From Bacteroidales bacterium (GTDB taxonomy: Bacteria; Bacteroidota; Bacteroidia; Bacteroidales; UBA12170): a stretch of 52,938 nt of DNA. Shown piece after piece: positions 34,610-43,632 of this stretch (positions within the stretch are counted from its first letter, which is position 1; each line of letters starts with the position of its first letter). A program made the position numbers and the translations under genes. Under the pieces are notes generated by a model, which worked only from the letters and a program-made list of their open reading frames with translations, had not been told where the DNA came from and made no database searches. The DNA lies in NCBI GenBank assembly GCA_016933745.1, contig JAFGAK010000125.1, positions 1-52,938 of the forward strand, read 5' to 3'.

Positions 34610-36124
34610 ATGGCACTACTCAATTCCGTCATCAGTTGGATTATGAAAAAGCGAATGCATCAAATTGAGCTTTTTATTAAATATCCTCATGATGTGCAAA
34701 CAGAGTGGTTTAAAACGCTTATATTCAAAGCTTCTGAAACAGAATGGGGCAGAAAATACGACTACAATAGTATTCGGAATGTAGATGAATTTCGCGCTCG
34801 AGTTCCAATCTCAAATTACGAAGCACTAAAACCCTATATTGATCGAAATCGTGCTGGCGAACAAAATATTTTGTGGCCTTCAGATATAAAATGGTTTGCC
34901 AAATCGAGTGGCACTACGGCCGACCGAAGCAAATACATACCTGTGAGTAAACAGGCTTTGGAAGATTGTCATTTTAAGGGTGGAAAAGACTTATTGTCTT
35001 TGTATATCAATGCGCACCCCAATTCGCAAATATTTGATGGTAAGAGCATTGCTATGGGTGGAAGTCATCGTATCAACGAGATCAATAATGAATCTTTTTA
35101 CGACGGCGACTTATCTGCAATCTTGATTCAGAATTTACCTTTTTGGGCTGAGATGCATCGAACGCCTAACCTTGCTGTTGCTTTAATGGATGAATGGGAG
35201 TCGAAAATTGATAAAATGGCTCAAATAACAAGAGAACACAATGTGACTAATATGGCGGGTGTTCCGTCTTGGACCATGGTGCTTATCAAGAAAGTATTGG
35301 AAATTACCGGAGAATCGAATATCAAGAATGTTTGGCCTAATTTCGAAGTCTTTTTTTGGGGAGGTGTAAATTTTGAGCCTTATCGTAAACAATTCAATAA
35401 TTTATTTGGAAATCAACCTGTTAATTATTGGCAAACTTACAATGCATCAGAAGGTTTCTTTGGTATTCAAGATCAAAAAGATTCGAACGATTTACTGCTA
35501 ATGCTTGATTATGGAGTTTTCTACGAGTTTTTGCCAATGGATCAACTCGAGGCTGAAAACCCAATTACCATTGGTTTAGAAGATGTTCAATTAGGTGTTA
35601 ATTATGCATTAATCATTACTACCAATGCAGGTTTGTGGCGCTATAAAATTGGCGATACTATTCAGTTTACCTCGCTTGCTCCTTATCGAATTCAGGTGAG
35701 TGGAAGAACCAAGAATTTTATCAATGCCGTTGGCGAAGAACTTATTGTTGACAATGCAAATAAAGCGATTAAAATAGCTTGCGATAAATGCGGAGTAAAT
35801 GTAAATGAATATACGGCTGGTCCGGTGTATTCTCTGAGCACGAATACCGCACGTCATGAGTGGATTTTTGAATTTGAGAAGGAACCCAAAGATTTGGCAA
35901 AGTTTACGGATGCGCTTGATAACGCGTTGAAATCCTTGAACTCCGATTATGAAGCAAAGCGATATAAGAACATGGTTCTAAATGAGCCGCTTATTCATTC
36001 CGTTCCTCCTAAAACTTTTTATAATTGGCTGAAAATGAAAAATAAATTGGGAGGTCAACACAAAGTTCCACGTTTGGCGAATGACCGTAAATACCTCGAT
36101 GAGATTTTGAAAGCAATCAATTAA
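34610..36124 (+). CDS. GH3-family acyl-adenylating enzyme
   Basis: A 504-residue member of the GH3 family, known from plants where members join amino acids to auxin or jasmonate through an acyl-adenylate. The three nucleotide motifs are visible: SSGTT (99-103), TYNASEGFFG (about 275-285), and WRYKIGD (about 343-349). There is no signal peptide or membrane segment, so the enzyme is cytoplasmic. Bacterial substrates are largely unknown; plant hormone conjugation should not be assumed. The gene stands between divergent pdxA and the nucleoside kinase, 286 bp away, with no functional link visible. Confidence 0.9.
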   Translation: MALLNSVISWIMKKRMHQIELFIKYPHDVQTEWFKTLIFKASETEWGRKYDYNSIRNVDEFRARVPISNYEALKPYIDRNRAGEQNILWPSDIKWFAKSSGTTADRSKYIPVSKQALEDCHFKGGKDLLSLYINAHPNSQIFDGKSIAMGGSHRINEINNESFYDGDLSAILIQNLPFWAEMHRTPNLAVALMDEWESKIDKMAQITREHNVTNMAGVPSWTMVLIKKVLEITGESNIKNVWPNFEVFFWGGVNFEPYRKQFNNLFGNQPVNYWQTYNASEGFFGIQDQKDSNDLLLMLDYGVFYEFLPMDQLEAENPITIGLEDVQLGVNYALIITTNAGLWRYKIGDTIQFTSLAPYRIQVSGRTKNFINAVGEELIVDNANKAIKIACDKCGVNVNEYTAGPVYSLSTNTARHEWIFEFEKEPKDLAKFTDALDNALKSLNSDYEAKRYKNMVLNEPLIHSVPPKTFYNWLKMKNKLGGQHKVPRLANDRKYLDEILKAIN

Positions 36125-36291
36125 TTGGATGTAAAAATTCTTTTTTTCAACATTTGCATAAAAAATATCAACAATCATTAGTCATCCTCTTCGCCTATTA
36201 TTCAACCAATTGACTAAAAAATGGATGCTTTACAAATGCTTTAGTTGACAGAATCTATAATTAGCCTGTCCATACCAATACATATATATTT

Positions 36292-36299
36292 TACCTTTG
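36292..36299 (+). promoter_or_regulatory. -7 box for the deoxynucleoside kinase gene
   Basis: TACCTTTG matches TAnnTTTG; a -33 box is not clear. It would leave a leader of about 105 nt. The rest of the 286-nt gap (36125-36410) holds no gene, and only a weak 6-bp hairpin near 36212-36242. Confidence 0.4.
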
Positions 36300-36410
36300 T
36301 TGGTTTTGTGAATAGGTAATATAATAAACCTGTTTTTTAGTAAATAGGAAACAAGATACCATCTACAAAACAAATTCTAAGAAGTTGAAAGCAAATAAAA
36401 TTCAAACGTT

Positions 36411-37025
36411 ATGCACATTGCCATTGCAGGGAATATTGGATCGGGAAAAACCACATTAACAGGACTTCTAGCCAAACAAATGGGTTGGAAAGCTTTGTAC
36501 GAAAGTGTTGATGATAATCCATATTTGGATAGTTTTTATGAAGATATGAAGCGTTGGTCTTTCAATCTTCAAGTGTACTTTTTGAATAGCCGTTTCCGCC
36601 AAGTGGTTGATATTCGGAAAAGTAATAAAACCATAATTCAAGATCGGACGATTTATGAAGATGCCTATATTTTTGCACCTAACTTGCATTCAATGAATTT
36701 AATGACAACGCGCGACTTTGATAATTATCTTTCGCTTTTCGAGCTCATGAGTTCCTTTATCGAAGCTCCTGATTTACTCATTTATTTGCGTGCAAGCGTT
36801 CCAACCTTGGTCAATCAAATTCAAAAAAGAGGCCGCGATTATGAAGAATCCATTCGAATTGACTATTTAAAGAAATTAAATGAGCGCTACGAAGATTGGA
36901 TCAATTCTTATACCATTGGTAAATTGCTTGTTATTGATGTTGATAATACCGATTTTACGGATAATCCGGAAGATTTAGGTAATGTTATTGAGAAAATAAA
37001 TGCCGAAATTCACGGTTTGTTTTAA
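36411..37025 (+). CDS. Deoxynucleoside kinase (dAK/dGK type)
   Basis: A 204-residue kinase that phosphorylates deoxynucleosides in salvage. The P-loop is GNIGSGKTT (7-15); Glu31 in YESVDDNPYL is the expected catalytic base; Asp78-Arg79 in QDRTIYED is the family's DRx motif; and the lid region KRGRDYEESI carries the conserved arginines. By sequence it belongs with deoxyadenosine/deoxyguanosine kinases of Bacteroidota and Firmicutes, but base preference cannot be read directly. It lies 24 bp upstream of kdsB in the same direction. Confidence 0.9.
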   Translation: MHIAIAGNIGSGKTTLTGLLAKQMGWKALYESVDDNPYLDSFYEDMKRWSFNLQVYFLNSRFRQVVDIRKSNKTIIQDRTIYEDAYIFAPNLHSMNLMTTRDFDNYLSLFELMSSFIEAPDLLIYLRASVPTLVNQIQKRGRDYEESIRIDYLKKLNERYEDWINSYTIGKLLVIDVDNTDFTDNPEDLGNVIEKINAEIHGLF

Positions 37026-37049
37026 TCTTTTCTTCCTCAAATTAAGATC

Positions 37050-37793
37050 ATGCGTTGTTTAGGAATTATTCCTGCCCGATATGCTTCCAGTCGTTTCCCT
37101 GGCAAACCATTGGCAATGATTGATGGGAAAACCATGATTCAACGTGTTTACGAACAAGCTAGCAAAGCCAGTTCTTTGTCGGAAGTTATTGTTGCTACTG
37201 ACGATGAAAGAATCTTTACACACGTTAAAAGTTTTGGAGGCCAAGTTCAAATGACTAGTGAATCGCACACTTCCGGTACCGACCGATGCAACGAAGTAGT
37301 AAATAGCTTAGCTAAGGAGGAAAAGTTTTTCGATGTGGTGGTTAATATCCAAGGCGATGAACCTTATATCAATCCAATTCAGATTGAACAATTAACAACT
37401 GCTTTTGAAAACGAACAAACAGAAATAGCTACTTTGATTAAATCAATTAGCAATGCGGACGAAGTTGTGAGTCCGAATGTGGTGAAAGTAATAACTCAAA
37501 AAAACGGACAAGCAATTTACTTCAGTCGATTTGCCATTCCGTTTATTCGGTCGCAAAATATTGCTGATATACAATCACATACGTTTTATAAGCATTTAGG
37601 AATTTATGCCTATCGCACCGATGTATTACAGCAAATTTGTGCGTTGCCCAACAGTGTTTTGGAGTTGGCAGAATCTTTAGAGCAGCTTCGTTGGATTGAA
37701 AATGGATTTACAATTCAAACCAAAATAACTGATTTTGAATCGATCGCAGTAGATGTTCCTGAAGATTTGCTAAAACTTACCAACAAATCTTGA
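37050..37793 (+). CDS. kdsB: 3-deoxy-manno-octulosonate cytidylyltransferase
   Basis: Activates Kdo as CMP-Kdo for addition to lipid A, so the organism makes Kdo-containing lipopolysaccharide. The 247 residues have the nucleotidyltransferase start IIPARYASSRFPGKPLAMI, with the conserved Arg and Lys, then VATDDERI, the metal-site NIQGDEPYI, and HLGIYAYR. The length is normal. It overlaps no gene, follows the kinase closely, and precedes the HU-CCDC81/SPOR gene, which has its own candidate promoter. Confidence 0.96.
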   Translation: MRCLGIIPARYASSRFPGKPLAMIDGKTMIQRVYEQASKASSLSEVIVATDDERIFTHVKSFGGQVQMTSESHTSGTDRCNEVVNSLAKEEKFFDVVVNIQGDEPYINPIQIEQLTTAFENEQTEIATLIKSISNADEVVSPNVVKVITQKNGQAIYFSRFAIPFIRSQNIADIQSHTFYKHLGIYAYRTDVLQQICALPNSVLELAESLEQLRWIENGFTIQTKITDFESIAVDVPEDLLKLTNKS

Positions 37794-37820
37794 TTTATTC
37801 TAGATTCCGCGCTACATTTG
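37790..37820 (+). promoter_or_regulatory. Promoter of the HU-CCDC81/SPOR gene
   Basis: TTG at 37790-37792, about 20 nt of spacer and TACATTTG (37813-37820) match the Bacteroidota promoter. It begins at the end of kdsB; the -7 box ends 17 nt before the next ATG. Confidence 0.5.
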
Positions 37821-37837
37821 ACTTCTTAAAATAAACA

Positions 37838-38872
37838 ATGGATATTGCGGCTCATATCGGGAAGTTAATCGTGAAACACGAGTGTGTTATCATCCCTGGT
37901 TTGGGCGGTTTTTTAACCAATTATCACGGAGCAGAAATCAATTCAAAGCAGCAAAGAATAAATCCTCCCGCTCGCAAATTAGTTTTCAATGCTGAGTTAA
38001 AGTCGAACGATGGCATGCTGGCTCATTACCTTTCGCAAGAAATGCAGTTATCATACAAATCGAGTTTGCAAATGCTCGATCTTTTTGTTCATTATTGTCA
38101 TCGCGATTTGACGGAAGGAAAACAAATTGCTTTTGGCGATTTAGGCGTTTTGGATTTGAATCGTTCTGGTAAATTGGAGTTTTTGCCCAATGAGAAAATA
38201 AACTACAACGAAGAAGTATTTGGGCTTAAACCCATTGCTATAAAGCAGATTGATCGTCGGAATGATTATCAAGCCAAAGCACCCATTCTAGTCGATCTCA
38301 GAAAACCGAACTCAAAAGTTCGCTCGATTAATACCAAGCTCATTACAAAAGTAGCTGCAGTTTTGCTTCCGTTTGCTATTCTTATCGGAGCTGCTTTTTA
38401 CCTACCGGGATGGCTCGGGAATAAAGAGAATGTTCAAGAGGTTTCTTTCTTTTCATACCTGGATAGTTTGAAATCTACCTTGTTTGGAAATGAGGACAAA
38501 GCTACCAAAGAAATTCAAAGTTCGGAATTCGAAAAAGCAAATGAACCAGCGCTTGTTGCAGAGCCAGAGCCAACATCCAAAGATGAAGTCTTAGCACCTG
38601 TGGTTGAATTGATAGTGAAAGAACCAGCCAACGACGTAAGTGGCGAATTTCATATTATCTGTGGTTCTTTCCTTGAGAAAAACCGAGCCGATTTACTTGT
38701 GAATGACCTCAAAGAGCAAGGGTTTCGTGCTTTTATTGCCGGACAAAGTAATTCCGGTACCTATCGCGTTGCAATTCAATCATTTGTTAATAATAGCGAA
38801 GCAAATACGCAAATGGAATGGATCCGACAGCAAGGGTTTAAAAATGCTTGGATTTTGCATAAAACCTTCTAA
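37838..38872 (+). CDS. HU-CCDC81 and SPOR domain protein
   Basis: A 344-residue single-pass membrane protein. Residues 1 to about 138 resemble the tandem HU-related (CCDC81-like) domains of Bacteroidota: IGKLIVKHECVIIPGLGGFL at the start and FGDLGVLDL near 99-106. A helix at about 170-190 (ITKVAAVLLPFAILIGAAFY) crosses the membrane. An acidic linker follows, then a SPOR domain at about 268-344 (FHIICGSFLEKNRADLLVNDL). SPOR domains bind glycan strands lacking stem peptides at division septa. HU-type folds bind DNA in other proteins; here the partner is unknown. The layout predicts a link from cytoplasm to cell wall. Confidence 0.9.
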   Translation: MDIAAHIGKLIVKHECVIIPGLGGFLTNYHGAEINSKQQRINPPARKLVFNAELKSNDGMLAHYLSQEMQLSYKSSLQMLDLFVHYCHRDLTEGKQIAFGDLGVLDLNRSGKLEFLPNEKINYNEEVFGLKPIAIKQIDRRNDYQAKAPILVDLRKPNSKVRSINTKLITKVAAVLLPFAILIGAAFYLPGWLGNKENVQEVSFFSYLDSLKSTLFGNEDKATKEIQSSEFEKANEPALVAEPEPTSKDEVLAPVVELIVKEPANDVSGEFHIICGSFLEKNRADLLVNDLKEQGFRAFIAGQSNSGTYRVAIQSFVNNSEANTQMEWIRQQGFKNAWILHKTF

Positions 38873-38946
38873 TAATTCCAATAAAATTTAATTCTTAATA
38901 AAGTATAAGTCAGAATTTTTTACTTTCGTAGGAAAGAAAGAATACC

Positions 38947-40302
38947 ATGACAATCGATCGGAGACAATTCCTCAGAAACTCTGCCATTGCCGGTTTAGGA
39001 TTAACTTTTTTCCCTGAATTAAGTTTTGGCAATCCACTTAAACAAAAACTCAATCTGGCATTTATCGGATGCGGATTACGCGGAGAAGAGCATCTTAAAA
39101 ATGCCTTGCAACGAAATGATATCGAAGTAAAAGCAATTTGCGATATCGATCCCAATCGGCTGAAATTAGCTCAAAGTATGCTCAAAGAAGAGGGATATCC
39201 AAAAGCATTGGAGTTTGGTGTAGATGAGTATGATTATCGGAATTTGCTCAAATTGCCCGAAGTGGATGCCGTGATTATTGCAACGCCTTGGGTTTGGCAT
39301 ACGCCGATGAGTGTGGATGCCATGAAAGCAGGAAAATACACAGGTGTGGAAGTTTCTGCGGCCATGACCCTAGAAGAATGTTGGGATTTAGTAGATACAC
39401 ACGAAGCTACAGGCTCACATTTGATGATTTTAGAAAATGTCAATTATCGACGAGATGTTATGGCTGTTTTAAATATGGTTCGCCAAGGTGTTTTTGGAGA
39501 ATTGATGCATTTTCGTTGTGGCTATCAGCACGATTTACGTGAAGTTAAATTCAACGATGGCATTCATCCTTATGGTTATGGTGTTGAGTTTGGCGAAAAA
39601 GGATTTAGCGAGGCACGCTGGCGAACTTTACATAGCTTAAAAAAGAATGGAGATTTGTATCCAACTCACGGAGTGGGTCCGGTAGCTACTTATGCCAATA
39701 TCAACAGAGGAAATCGATTTGTATCATTAACATCGCATGCAACTAAATCCAGAGGTTTGCACAATCATATTGTTGAAAAAGGAGGAGAAGATCATCCAAA
39801 TGCGAAGTTAGAATGGAAATTGGGTGATATTGTAACCACAACAATCGATACATCAAACGGAGAAACAATTATTGTTACACACGATACCAATTTGCCGCGC
39901 CCTTATTCTTTAGGTTTCCGTGTGCAAGGAACCAAAGGGATTTGGGAAGTGGATGGAAATAGGATTTATATCGAAGGAGAAGCACAAAAGCCGCACCGTT
40001 GGGACGAAGCAAGCGAATGGTTGGAAAAATACGATCATCCTCTTTGGAAACGTTTTGCTTCAGATGCTGAAGGAGCAGGACATGGAGGAATGGATTTCTT
40101 TGTTTTGAATGCTTTTGTGGAATCTGCAAAAAGGCTGATTGCGCCGCCTTTGGACGTTTATGACGCTGCAAGTTGGAGTTCAATCACTCCGCTTTCAGAA
40201 GATTCCATTGCGAGTGGTGGTCAGTTACAATTCTTCCCCGATTTTACCAGAGGTAAATGGATAAAACGTCGATCTTACAATTGGATCAAAGATTCGTATT
40301 GA
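38947..40302 (+). CDS. Tat-exported Gfo/Idh/MocA protein, GH109-like
   Basis: A 451-residue protein with a twin-arginine signal (RRQFLR at 5-10, then NSAIAGLGLTFF), so it is folded with its NAD cofactor before export. The Rossmann loop is GCGLRG (41-46), and the Gfo/Idh/MocA domain follows. The sequence YPTHGVGPVATYANINRGNRF (broken here into YPTHGVGP and YANINRGNRF) resembles family GH109, which uses NAD in hydrolysis of alpha-N-acetylgalactosamine residues. The enzyme activity is inference. Just 3 bp separate its end from the convergent SH3 gene, with no terminator between them. Confidence 0.87.
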   Translation: MTIDRRQFLRNSAIAGLGLTFFPELSFGNPLKQKLNLAFIGCGLRGEEHLKNALQRNDIEVKAICDIDPNRLKLAQSMLKEEGYPKALEFGVDEYDYRNLLKLPEVDAVIIATPWVWHTPMSVDAMKAGKYTGVEVSAAMTLEECWDLVDTHEATGSHLMILENVNYRRDVMAVLNMVRQGVFGELMHFRCGYQHDLREVKFNDGIHPYGYGVEFGEKGFSEARWRTLHSLKKNGDLYPTHGVGPVATYANINRGNRFVSLTSHATKSRGLHNHIVEKGGEDHPNAKLEWKLGDIVTTTIDTSNGETIIVTHDTNLPRPYSLGFRVQGTKGIWEVDGNRIYIEGEAQKPHRWDEASEWLEKYDHPLWKRFASDAEGAGHGGMDFFVLNAFVESAKRLIAPPLDVYDAASWSSITPLSEDSIASGGQLQFFPDFTRGKWIKRRSYNWIKDSY

Positions 40303-40305
40303 TTT

Positions 40306-41775
40306 TTAAACTCTCAGTTTTCCAATCACTTCCGTTCGCACAATCGACCACTCATGACCGCAGGCGCTGCATAATCTGTAATCTCTGTATTTTCGTGTAG
40401 TCTGTCGATTGGTTTCTGAAGAACCATCGCTAAAACGAACACGCTGAGTAACTGTATTCCCACCTAAAAATTCGGTCCCATTATCTGTTCCCGTCCATCG
40501 ATGACAAGTAGAAGCATTGCAGCGGTTGTAATCCAAATCGTTTCGCCATTTAGAAAAATTACCAAACAACATTCCTAAACTAAACAGACTGGTGATCCAA
40601 AAGAAATCATTAAAAGGATAAATATGCACAGTCACCAACACATAGTATGGATATCCTACAAGCAGCGTTCCGATGATGGCGTAAGTCAATATTCTTCCGT
40701 TATATAATTTTCGATCCAAACTAACTTTAAAAAGGAATCTATTCAGTATGTAATACGGAAGTTTAAGAATGAAATAAAGAATAGCAAGGAAAGTTAAAAA
40801 GATTAAAACCATGACCACATACGAAAGCCATTCGGGCATATAGTCACTCAGTTGTTTGGTTTCTGCCTCCGGATTATCTTCATCAATAATCGTGGTTTGC
40901 CAATTCCCGATATAATTTGCAAGGAAATCAATTCTTAATGCTGATGAAAGTGGCAAATAACCAATCCAATTGGTTTTTCTTCCTCCGCCATCAATGGATT
41001 CGATCAGTCCATCTTTAACATAAACTCGCGTGCCAAAATATTTGACAGGTCCTTCAAATAAATAAATATTATTGAAGTATTGAATCGTTTTTCCATCTTT
41101 TAGAGCAATGCCTGATGGCTCTTTGTATTTTTGCCAAAAATCACTGATGGGTTCTCCAACCCACGACTTGTTAAAACTTTTTAAACCATATTGCCAGTCT
41201 TTTCTTGCAACTATTCGAGGTGTATCTTGAACTATTCTGTAAAGATAATCCGACATGATCCATCCTTCAATTCCATCTTCGGTTCTTACTCTTGTCCAAT
41301 CAATTATACTTCCCCGTGCCCCTTCTTGGCTAACTTCTTCTAATCGGGTAACCGCAGTTTTTTCATTGACTTCCTTCACGATTTTACGGTTGGCGCCCAC
41401 TGCCCCAATATTCGAAGCGATATGTCTATTGGTGGATGTTCCGTTGATTTTGATAAACGTATGTTTTTCGGGAGCAATATATTGAGCATCAATCCATCCC
41501 ATCGTTCCATCAGGCAATTGAATTTTGTACTTTTCCCAACCACCAGTTTCAAGTATCAGAATATTTTGTCCGGGATAAGCTGTTCCAACTATTTCGGAAT
41601 TGTATTTTTTATTGTATTCGCTGGTTTGTAATGCGAGTGTAGAGTACACTTTTGTTTCTTTAGCAATTTTAGCTGTTGGATAAACTACCGTTTCAACTTG
41701 GTTGGAGCAGGAACTAAGTGCCAAAAAACTGCTGAGAAATAGGAGAGATGTAATTAATCTAAAGAACTTTTTCAT
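40306..41775 (-). CDS. SH3 lipoprotein with membrane helices and C-terminal zinc ribbon
   Basis: A 489-residue protein without a family I can name. It starts with a type II signal ending LALSSC (Cys23). Two bacterial SH3-like domains follow, at about 38-98 (GTMGWIDAQYI) and 110-182 (GIEGWIMSDYL). A middle section of about 190-320 has FLANYIGNWQTTI. Three hydrophobic segments cover about 327-350, 366-388 and 392-410. The C-terminus has four cysteines, Cys419 and Cys424 (CNASTC), Cys469 and Cys472 (CSAC), typical of a zinc ribbon. A lipoprotein with polytopic helices and a zinc ribbon is an unusual combination; the topology is uncertain. Confidence 0.8.
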   Translation of the reverse strand: MKKFFRLITSLLFLSSFLALSSCSNQVETVVYPTAKIAKETKVYSTLALQTSEYNKKYNSEIVGTAYPGQNILILETGGWEKYKIQLPDGTMGWIDAQYIAPEKHTFIKINGTSTNRHIASNIGAVGANRKIVKEVNEKTAVTRLEEVSQEGARGSIIDWTRVRTEDGIEGWIMSDYLYRIVQDTPRIVARKDWQYGLKSFNKSWVGEPISDFWQKYKEPSGIALKDGKTIQYFNNIYLFEGPVKYFGTRVYVKDGLIESIDGGGRKTNWIGYLPLSSALRIDFLANYIGNWQTTIIDEDNPEAETKQLSDYMPEWLSYVVMVLIFLTFLAILYFILKLPYYILNRFLFKVSLDRKLYNGRILTYAIIGTLLVGYPYYVLVTVHIYPFNDFFWITSLFSLGMLFGNFSKWRNDLDYNRCNASTCHRWTGTDNGTEFLGGNTVTQRVRFSDGSSETNRQTTRKYRDYRLCSACGHEWSIVRTEVIGKLRV

Positions 41776-41812
41776 GAGTAGTTAATTTATATTTTACGAA
41801 TTCATTTGGTTT

Positions 41813-42952
41813 TTAATGTGTTATGATAGGTATCAAGGTGTCTAAATAATCCTGTAAACTCAGTTTTTCCTTGGCGTAATCACAGTTAATTTGCAGGGCA
41901 ACAGCAATTTGCAAATCAGGATAATAAGCAAATATCGAAACATATCCAGGAATAAATCCGGTATGTCCGTAAGCCGTTCCTGATTTTGTATGAAAAATAA
42001 AGCTACCTATTCCGTAATCAGTAGATGGGAAAACGTTCCTTCCATTTGCATTTGGAGTAATAATTTGTTGCCGAAAATATTCAGGAATCAGTTCACTTGT
42101 ATAATATATTTTTGCCCATTTTGCCAAATCAGATGTTGTAGAAGCTATACCTCCTCCGGTCCATTCCAATTGCGGATTGAATGCATAGAAACCATCGCTT
42201 ACCGTTTTATACGGCATTTTAAAAAGGCTGTCTAATTTGGAATAACCACAAGCTAAATTGTAAAGATTACGGACAATTGCCGGATGCGTTTCGTATAGTT
42301 CGTACGGCTTTAAAATCTTAGCAACTAATTGATCGTAATAAGGTTCTCGATTCAGTTTCTCAATCAACATCCCAAGCAAAATATAGTTGGTATCGGAATA
42401 AGCCCATCCTTTTCCTGGAGCATGAACAGCAGGCTCTCCAACGATAAGTTCCAATCGATCGTGGTAACTCCAAACTTTATTTGGATTGGTCGCTAAGCTA
42501 TCCCAAACGCCTGGATTCATTACATATCGAGGCAATCCACTCGTATGCTGAAGAAGCATTTCAATGGTAATCTCTTCGATATTTGGTATTTCTTTGAGCC
42601 ATTCAACATTCGGAAAGAATTCGATAAATTTATCTTTCAAACCCAATCTTCCTTCGCTGAATAATTTGTATATCATACTGGCAGCAAATGTTTTACCGAT
42701 ACTTCCGGTAAATAAAACATGCTTTTCGTTCAGCTTTTCTTTTTTCTCTAGGTCGGCATAACCATAAGAAAAGTTTTCCTGCTTTCCATCATTGATGATT
42801 ACTGAAAAATTGATACCAGGCAAATCATTTTCGCATGCTAGTTTTTCTAAAGCAGCATTGATTTTTTTTTGTTGGTTTCTTGAAAGACCATCCTTTTTGC
42901 ACCCAGTGAATACGGTGCTAATAATAAGGAGGAAAAGGATTTTTTTTATCAC
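41813..42952 (-). CDS. Serine hydrolase lipoprotein (beta-lactamase class C fold)
   Basis: A 379-residue enzyme of the serine beta-lactamase / D-peptidase fold. The signal is type II, ending VFTGC (Cys18). The nucleophile motif is SIGK (84-87), the second is YSD at 185-187 where class C enzymes usually have YxN, and the third is HTG in GHTGFIPG near 338. Such proteins include esterases and peptidases acting on cell-wall or D-amino-acid substrates; beta-lactam hydrolysis cannot be assumed. The start codon is GTG at 42952; no ATG in frame fits the signal. It lies 23 bp after the small exported protein gene. Confidence 0.87.
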   Translation of the reverse strand: MIKKILFLLIISTVFTGCKKDGLSRNQQKKINAALEKLACENDLPGINFSVIINDGKQENFSYGYADLEKKEKLNEKHVLFTGSIGKTFAASMIYKLFSEGRLGLKDKFIEFFPNVEWLKEIPNIEEITIEMLLQHTSGLPRYVMNPGVWDSLATNPNKVWSYHDRLELIVGEPAVHAPGKGWAYSDTNYILLGMLIEKLNREPYYDQLVAKILKPYELYETHPAIVRNLYNLACGYSKLDSLFKMPYKTVSDGFYAFNPQLEWTGGGIASTTSDLAKWAKIYYTSELIPEYFRQQIITPNANGRNVFPSTDYGIGSFIFHTKSGTAYGHTGFIPGYVSIFAYYPDLQIAVALQINCDYAKEKLSLQDYLDTLIPIITH

Positions 42953-42975
42953 TTCGAAAATATTTTTTAGGGTTA

Positions 42976-43503
42976 TTAATAAACCATGACCCGAACTTTT
43001 GGCTCTTCTCCGGTTGGAACTCGAATATTTAAAACTTTATTTAGCGTAGCTCCGCCAACAAATTGAGTTCCAACAATGGCCATTTTGGTATAATATTCGT
43101 TGGGGTCTTCGTCTTTTTTTGTTGGAGGAGGACATTTTTTGCAGGCATAGGATACCTTCACACTTAAAGGATGTGGGAATAAACGAGCATCGGTTGCTGA
43201 AAGCGCTTTTCCTGTGGCATTTGTAAATTGGAAAAATGCAATTGCATGCTCCGGCTTTTCGATATAAACATCCGGTGCTGATTCAAAAATGCGCAAATAG
43301 TCATTTCCTTGGTTGGTAATAGTAACGGTGATTTTATATAAATCAGCCTCTTTTTTTGTTTCCTTAAGAACTGCTGAAAATCCTACCAACATTCCATTTA
43401 TTTGTTGATCTTGTCCGTTCTCTAAAACGATAAATTCTTGAGCACTTAAGGCGTTCAAAAGGAATCCAAGTGCAACGATTGTAGTGATAATAATTTTTTT
43501 CAT
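42976..43503 (-). CDS. Exported protein of unknown function
   Basis: A 175-residue protein starting with a clean signal peptide (MKKIIITTIVALGFLLNALS, then AQE). The mature part is beta-rich, with YKITVTITNQGNDYLRIF near 55-72, which could form an immunoglobulin-like fold. A cysteine pair, CKKC, is followed by a proline-lysine stretch, PPPTKKDEDP, near 120-133. I do not recognise the family. It is divergent from the large M14 peptidase and 23 bp upstream of the serine hydrolase, so is likely in one transcript with it. Confidence 0.7.
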   Translation of the reverse strand: MKKIIITTIVALGFLLNALSAQEFIVLENGQDQQINGMLVGFSAVLKETKKEADLYKITVTITNQGNDYLRIFESAPDVYIEKPEHAIAFFQFTNATGKALSATDARLFPHPLSVKVSYACKKCPPPTKKDEDPNEYYTKMAIVGTQFVGGATLNKVLNIRVPTGEEPKVRVMVY

Positions 43504-43632
43504 GAAGGCTATTATTTAATGATTGCATTTATTTGGAATAAAGTTACAATTGTTTTTTTAAATTAGCTGTGAAAAAACACGATTGATTGATCAAATTAAC
43601 CTTTAAAAACCTAAAATTTTAGAATATACATT

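Noticed and set aside
39875-40183. A 102-residue minus-strand frame
   Set aside because: It is inside the GH109-like gene on the opposite strand; composition (many His, Lys, Leu) fits a shadow frame.
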